Assembly (NCBI GenBank): GCA_964563925.1
Contig: CAZLZD010000002.1
Coordinates: 1 to 64,000, forward strand
From: JAUILA01 sp964563925
GTDB taxonomy: Bacteria > Bacteroidota > Bacteroidia > Cytophagales > Cyclobacteriaceae
Direction of reading: 5' to 3'
DNA length: 64,000 nt
Of the stretch, positions 60,388-64,000 are shown piece after piece (positions within the stretch are counted from its first letter, which is position 1; the number at the start of each line of letters is the position of its first letter). The notes under the pieces are model-generated. The model worked only from the letters and a program-made list of their open reading frames with translations. It did no database searches and had not been told where the DNA came from. Position numbers and translations under genes: made by a program.

Positions 60388-63300
60388 ATGAGTGACAAGG
60401 AAAATAATGCTTCGGGCGGCAACTATGAAGTGCTTAAGTCACGCCTGGATGAGGCGATTGGAGAATTAAAAGCTTCCCTGGGACGGCTGAATGAGTCCCG
60501 AAAGGAAACCTTCGGGGCCATTGACCAGAAACTGATTGCCACCGAGCGTATCAGTACGTCCAATAATTGCGTGCCCCGCGATATGATAGCGGTGGGTGAT
60601 AAGCTCCTCTTCGGTTTCAATGTGCATATCGGGCTGAAGGCGCAGGTGAATGTGAGTGATGTGTTTTCCGTTCATTCCTATAAGGACCATGCATTTCACG
60701 AAGCGGATAACTCGCTGATCGCCGACAGGCAGTTCGAGGATGATTTTCATAAATTGTACAAGTATTACAAGGGTACGTCATTCTCCAAATTTGCCAGGCG
60801 GGGACCCTATCTGTATATGATTTTCCAGGTAGGTAAACTGGAAGAAGATATAAAAGCCTTTAAATGGCAGATTGCGGCCGGCAAGCTCACCTATGTAGAT
60901 AACCGCAGTGAACATGAATATACCTATCCGCCGCAACATGAGTTCACCTGGAAGAAAACCACCAGGGACGATCAGCGCATTGGCAAGTTTCCCCATATTT
61001 CCATCGAGGACAGATTATTTGTGGAAACCATTGGCGGAGATCTCACCATCAAGGTGGAGGATAATACAGACCGCGGCCAGGGCATTTACAGTGAGTCGGT
61101 TGAAGACAAGGATCAGACCCTGGATGACAGTGAAATTTATTACGCCGTATACGGAAGCCTGATCCTGCTTAAAATCAGGCCCTACCGCGAAGAGCAGTAC
61201 CGCTATCTGGTTTTTAACAGCAAGCTTCAGCAGGTCAGGAAAATACCTTCCCTGAGGGAGGCGTGCATTTTTCTGCCGGACGACCAGGGAATTCTCTTTA
61301 CCAACGGGTATTACCTCCAGTCGGGCGACTTTAAAATGTTTGAAAAGGAGGCGGGCAACCTGAAGTATGAAACAACGATCGTATCTCCCAACGGGGAAGA
61401 CTTTTTGTATGTCTTTTACCAGCGGTCTTCAGGCAATTATCTTTTGCTCCCATTCAACATTATCCAGCGGCAAATCGGCACACCGATCTGGTGTCACGGC
61501 TACGCATTGTATGCCAATGGCGAGATGGCCTATTTTACCGGGGATGACCAGCCGAAAAAACATCATGTGGTACGGATATGGCAAACCCCGTTTACCGACG
61601 CAGATTATGAGCTTCCTCATACAGACAATTCCTACCTGTCCAAAGTTGGCAATAAGGACATTGTACGGGCCATGGCCGAATGCCAGGAGATTATAACGCT
61701 GTCTGAGAAAGGGGAGAATTACGAAGGTCTCTACATTGATTTGTCAAGGCAGGCGACGGATATCATTGATTCCTATTACTGGCTGGATCATGAGGAGGCA
61801 TTCAGAATCAATAAGCCGCTGGAGGATATCCGGAAAACAGCCAATGCAGCGATTGACGAATTCCAAAAAGTCGTGCGCATGCGGAAAGACACCACGAAAC
61901 AGGTTACGCATGTCTTTCAGGAAGGGACCGAACTTATCCGTAAAGCCTCAAGGGAGAGTGGTCAGAAACTAGACACCTACGTGGCCAATCTGGCCAGGTT
62001 CCGCAAAATTATGGGGGAGACGGAGGCGCTGCGTGAGCTGCGGTTTTCCGACCCTGAGGCAATCACCGCTCAGTTTAACAAACTTCGGGAGGCCAGTGAT
62101 TCCTATGCCGCTTCCTGCGTACGTTTTCTGCTACGTCCGGAGGCACTGGCACCCTATGAGGAAAGAATTGCTGACTTTTCCAAAAAGATAGACAAGGTAA
62201 AGAAGGTCACCGAAGCACAGGAAATAGAGGAAAAGATTAATCAAACCAGCCAGGACCTGGAAATGCTTACCGAGGTGGTGGGTAATCTGAAAATTGAGGA
62301 TGCGACCCAGACTACCGAAATTATTGAAAATATATCCGCCCTGTTTGCCGGCATTAACCAGGAACGTGCCCGGCTGAAAAAGAACCGTCAGAACCTCTCG
62401 CGTGAAGAAGCCAAGGCGGAGTTTGTCGTGCAGATGAAATTGGCAGACCAGAGTCTGACCAATTACCTGGATCTTAGCGATACCCCGGCAAAATGTGAAG
62501 AATTTCTCTCCAAGCTCCTGATTCAGATAGAAGACATGGAAAGCAGGTTCGGAGAATTTGATGAATTCTTCGAACACATTAATGAGAAAAGGGAGATGGT
62601 GGTCGATGCCTTTGAAGCACGTAAAAATGTGCTCAATGAAGCCCTGGGAAGGAAAAGGCAGATGCTGTTTCAGTCAGGTACGCGCATCCTGGGAAGTATT
62701 CAGAACCGGGTCATGAAAATGGACGATACCGCGGAAATTCAGGCCTACTTTACCACCGATCTGATGATAGAAAAGGTCCGCAATACAATCTCACAGCTCC
62801 GCGAGCTTGACGACCCTGTAAAGGCGGATGATCTTTCGGGCCAGCTGAAAGCATTACGGGAAGACGCGTTCCGGCAACTCTATGACCGGCAGGATCTCTA
62901 CGGAGAAGGGGATGATATTATCCGGTTCGGTAATTTCAATTTTTCCATAAATTCTCAGCAGCTTGAGCTTTCGATCATACCCAGGAACGACGAATTGTAC
63001 TATTATCTCGGGGGAACCAATTTTTATGAGCGGCTTGAAGATGATTTTCTGGAGAATAAGAAGGAAATGTGGGACCAGATTTATTCCTCGGAGTCTGACC
63101 AGGTTTACCGGGCAGAATTCCTGGCGTACACCATTTTCAGGAAATGGCGAAAGGAAAGTGCGGATGTCCTGGGTGAATATGCGGCTTCCGATGACAAAAC
63201 CATGCTGGAACACATCAGGAAGGATATGGCTACCCGGTTCAATGAAGGCTATGCCAAGGGGATCCATGACCTGGATACCCTCCAGATTCTGCGGGCAGTC

Positions 63301-64000
63301 CTGAATTTTTACCTCCAGGGGAAGACCCTTGTGTATCCCTCAAGGATCAGGGCACTGGCGGTACAGTTCTGGTTTTTTTTCCTGGATGAAACCCTGCGTG
63401 AGCAATGGAATGATCGTATCAAAGGACTTGGTCTGATCTTCAGTGTGTTCGGAAATCCCGCCATTTACGAGGAGACCGCCGGCATGCTCGAGCCCCTGAT
63501 GACCGCAGCCTTTGCCAAAAAGGCAAACCCGGAAGAATGCCGGGAGGCTATACAATACCTGCTTGAGGAAATGGCGGAAAACTCGACGTTTGTCGCCTCG
63601 GGCGAATCGGTAAGGCTGGCCGAGTCCTTTGAAAAGACCCTGAAGGAGCGCAAAGCCAGAACAACCTACACCGATTCTGTGAAAAAGGCGGGTAATGAGC
63701 CCGCAGACCGGTTTTCCATGGTGTGTGAATGGCTGCGTGTTTTTATCCCGGCCTCAGACCGTGAATTTCTCCAGGAAACAGCTCTGTACCTGCTGATGAA
63801 GGACGCATTCACCCCTTCAGGTACTTCGGTCAGGGTCACCCTGGAGGGTATGAAAGGAAGTCATCCTGTCCTCACGGAAGACAGTAAAATGGTGTTGAAT
63901 TTTAACAGCTTTTTCGATCGATTGCTCACATATACCAGGTGGCACCAGCCGGCATTCATCGAATTCCAGAACCGTAAGCAAAAGAAGATCAAGTCATTCA
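60388..64000 (+). CDS. Giant coiled-coil protein of the DNA-repair-ATPase family, cut by the window end
   Basis: The gene starts at ATG 60388, 53 bases after the flotillin gene, and stays open for at least 1204 codons to the end of the window. The start MSDKENNASGGNYEVLKSRL and blocks such as GTNFYERLEDDFLENKKEMW and RAEFLAYTIFRKW match a large family annotated as 'DNA repair ATPase'. The visible part has a beta-rich first 350 residues, then long helical and coiled-coil regions. In relatives the AAA ATPase module lies C-terminal to this part; no Walker A motif is visible here. Context with PspA, NfeD and flotillin argues for a role at the membrane and not in DNA repair. No symbol. Confidence 0.75.
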   Translation, partial: MSDKENNASGGNYEVLKSRLDEAIGELKASLGRLNESRKETFGAIDQKLIATERISTSNNCVPRDMIAVGDKLLFGFNVHIGLKAQVNVSDVFSVHSYKDHAFHEADNSLIADRQFEDDFHKLYKYYKGTSFSKFARRGPYLYMIFQVGKLEEDIKAFKWQIAAGKLTYVDNRSEHEYTYPPQHEFTWKKTTRDDQRIGKFPHISIEDRLFVETIGGDLTIKVEDNTDRGQGIYSESVEDKDQTLDDSEIYYAVYGSLILLKIRPYREEQYRYLVFNSKLQQVRKIPSLREACIFLPDDQGILFTNGYYLQSGDFKMFEKEAGNLKYETTIVSPNGEDFLYVFYQRSSGNYLLLPFNIIQRQIGTPIWCHGYALYANGEMAYFTGDDQPKKHHVVRIWQTPFTDADYELPHTDNSYLSKVGNKDIVRAMAECQEIITLSEKGENYEGLYIDLSRQATDIIDSYYWLDHEEAFRINKPLEDIRKTANAAIDEFQKVVRMRKDTTKQVTHVFQEGTELIRKASRESGQKLDTYVANLARFRKIMGETEALRELRFSDPEAITAQFNKLREASDSYAASCVRFLLRPEALAPYEERIADFSKKIDKVKKVTEAQEIEEKINQTSQDLEMLTEVVGNLKIEDATQTTEIIENISALFAGINQERARLKKNRQNLSREEAKAEFVVQMKLADQSLTNYLDLSDTPAKCEEFLSKLLIQIEDMESRFGEFDEFFEHINEKREMVVDAFEARKNVLNEALGRKRQMLFQSGTRILGSIQNRVMKMDDTAEIQAYFTTDLMIEKVRNTISQLRELDDPVKADDLSGQLKALREDAFRQLYDRQDLYGEGDDIIRFGNFNFSINSQQLELSIIPRNDELYYYLGGTNFYERLEDDFLENKKEMWDQIYSSESDQVYRAEFLAYTIFRKWRKESADVLGEYAASDDKTMLEHIRKDMATRFNEGYAKGIHDLDTLQILRAVLNFYLQGKTLVYPSRIRALAVQFWFFFLDETLREQWNDRIKGLGLIFSVFGNPAIYEETAGMLEPLMTAAFAKKANPEECREAIQYLLEEMAENSTFVASGESVRLAESFEKTLKERKARTTYTDSVKKAGNEPADRFSMVCEWLRVFIPASDREFLQETALYLLMKDAFTPSGTSVRVTLEGMKGSHPVLTEDSKMVLNFNSFFDRLLTYTRWHQPAFIEFQNRKQKKIKSF

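Overview
The window looks like one chromosomal stretch of a Bacteroidota bacterium, probably of the Cytophagales type, at roughly 50% GC. The evidence is the gene content: PorT-like outer-membrane barrels, a LytTR membrane regulator, DUF4412, DUF6265 and secreted DinB-fold proteins, an exosortase N/VIT pair, a sigma factor followed by a TPR anti-sigma-like protein and a CHAT-TPR protein, and very few Shine-Dalgarno sites. A run of exactly 100 Ns at 9338-9437 marks a scaffold gap inside an intergenic repeat. I see no rRNA, tRNA, CRISPR array, prophage or insertion sequence. Most of the window is ordinary chromosome with many secreted and envelope proteins.

Layout. 1-10 kb: a degenerate membrane-protein gene at the edge, DUF808, an M23 endopeptidase lipoprotein, an AraC regulator, a cupin, a GH13 glucosidase lipoprotein, secreted proteins of unknown function, a GNAT-CDGSH pair, then the repeat and gap. 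9.5-15.8 kb: LytTR regulator divergent from a short ExbB-like protein, a Tat-exported Gfo/Idh oxidoreductase, a PfkB kinase and a DUF5009 membrane protein. 15.8-25.2 kb: a tight five-gene envelope operon, divergent from a sigma factor/anti-sigma-TPR pair that converges on a large CHAT protease-like protein, then a lipoprotein and an outer-membrane barrel. 25.3-27.8 kb: a histidine kinase/OmpR regulator pair and a gamma-glutamylcyclotransferase-like gene. 27.9-32.7 kb: a membrane protein, a winged-helix regulator and the XrtN protein-sorting pair, with matching palindromes in front of both halves. 32.7-44.6 kb: a Tat-exported PLP enzyme with a penicillin-acylase-family hydrolase, two PorT-like barrels, a TspO-like protein, DUF4184, M20 and M28 peptidases, AlkD and a secreted DinB protein. 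44.6-55.3 kb: DedA with a P-type ATPase, cytochrome bd (cydAB), a sodium:solute symporter, a sulfatase and another barrel. 55.4-64 kb: an XRE/S24-like regulator divergent from a membrane-stress cluster (YbjN-like, PspA, NfeD/OB-fold protein, flotillin) and a giant protein of the DNA-repair-ATPase family that runs off the end.

The two most system-like regions are the PspA-NfeD-flotillin-ATPase cluster, which reads as an inner-membrane integrity module under a local XRE regulator, and the XrtN/VIT pair, which reads as a dedicated exosortase with one visible substrate under a local winged-helix regulator. Neither is wholly unknown as a gene set. The roles of the giant ATPase and of the VIT substrate are, as far as I know, undescribed.
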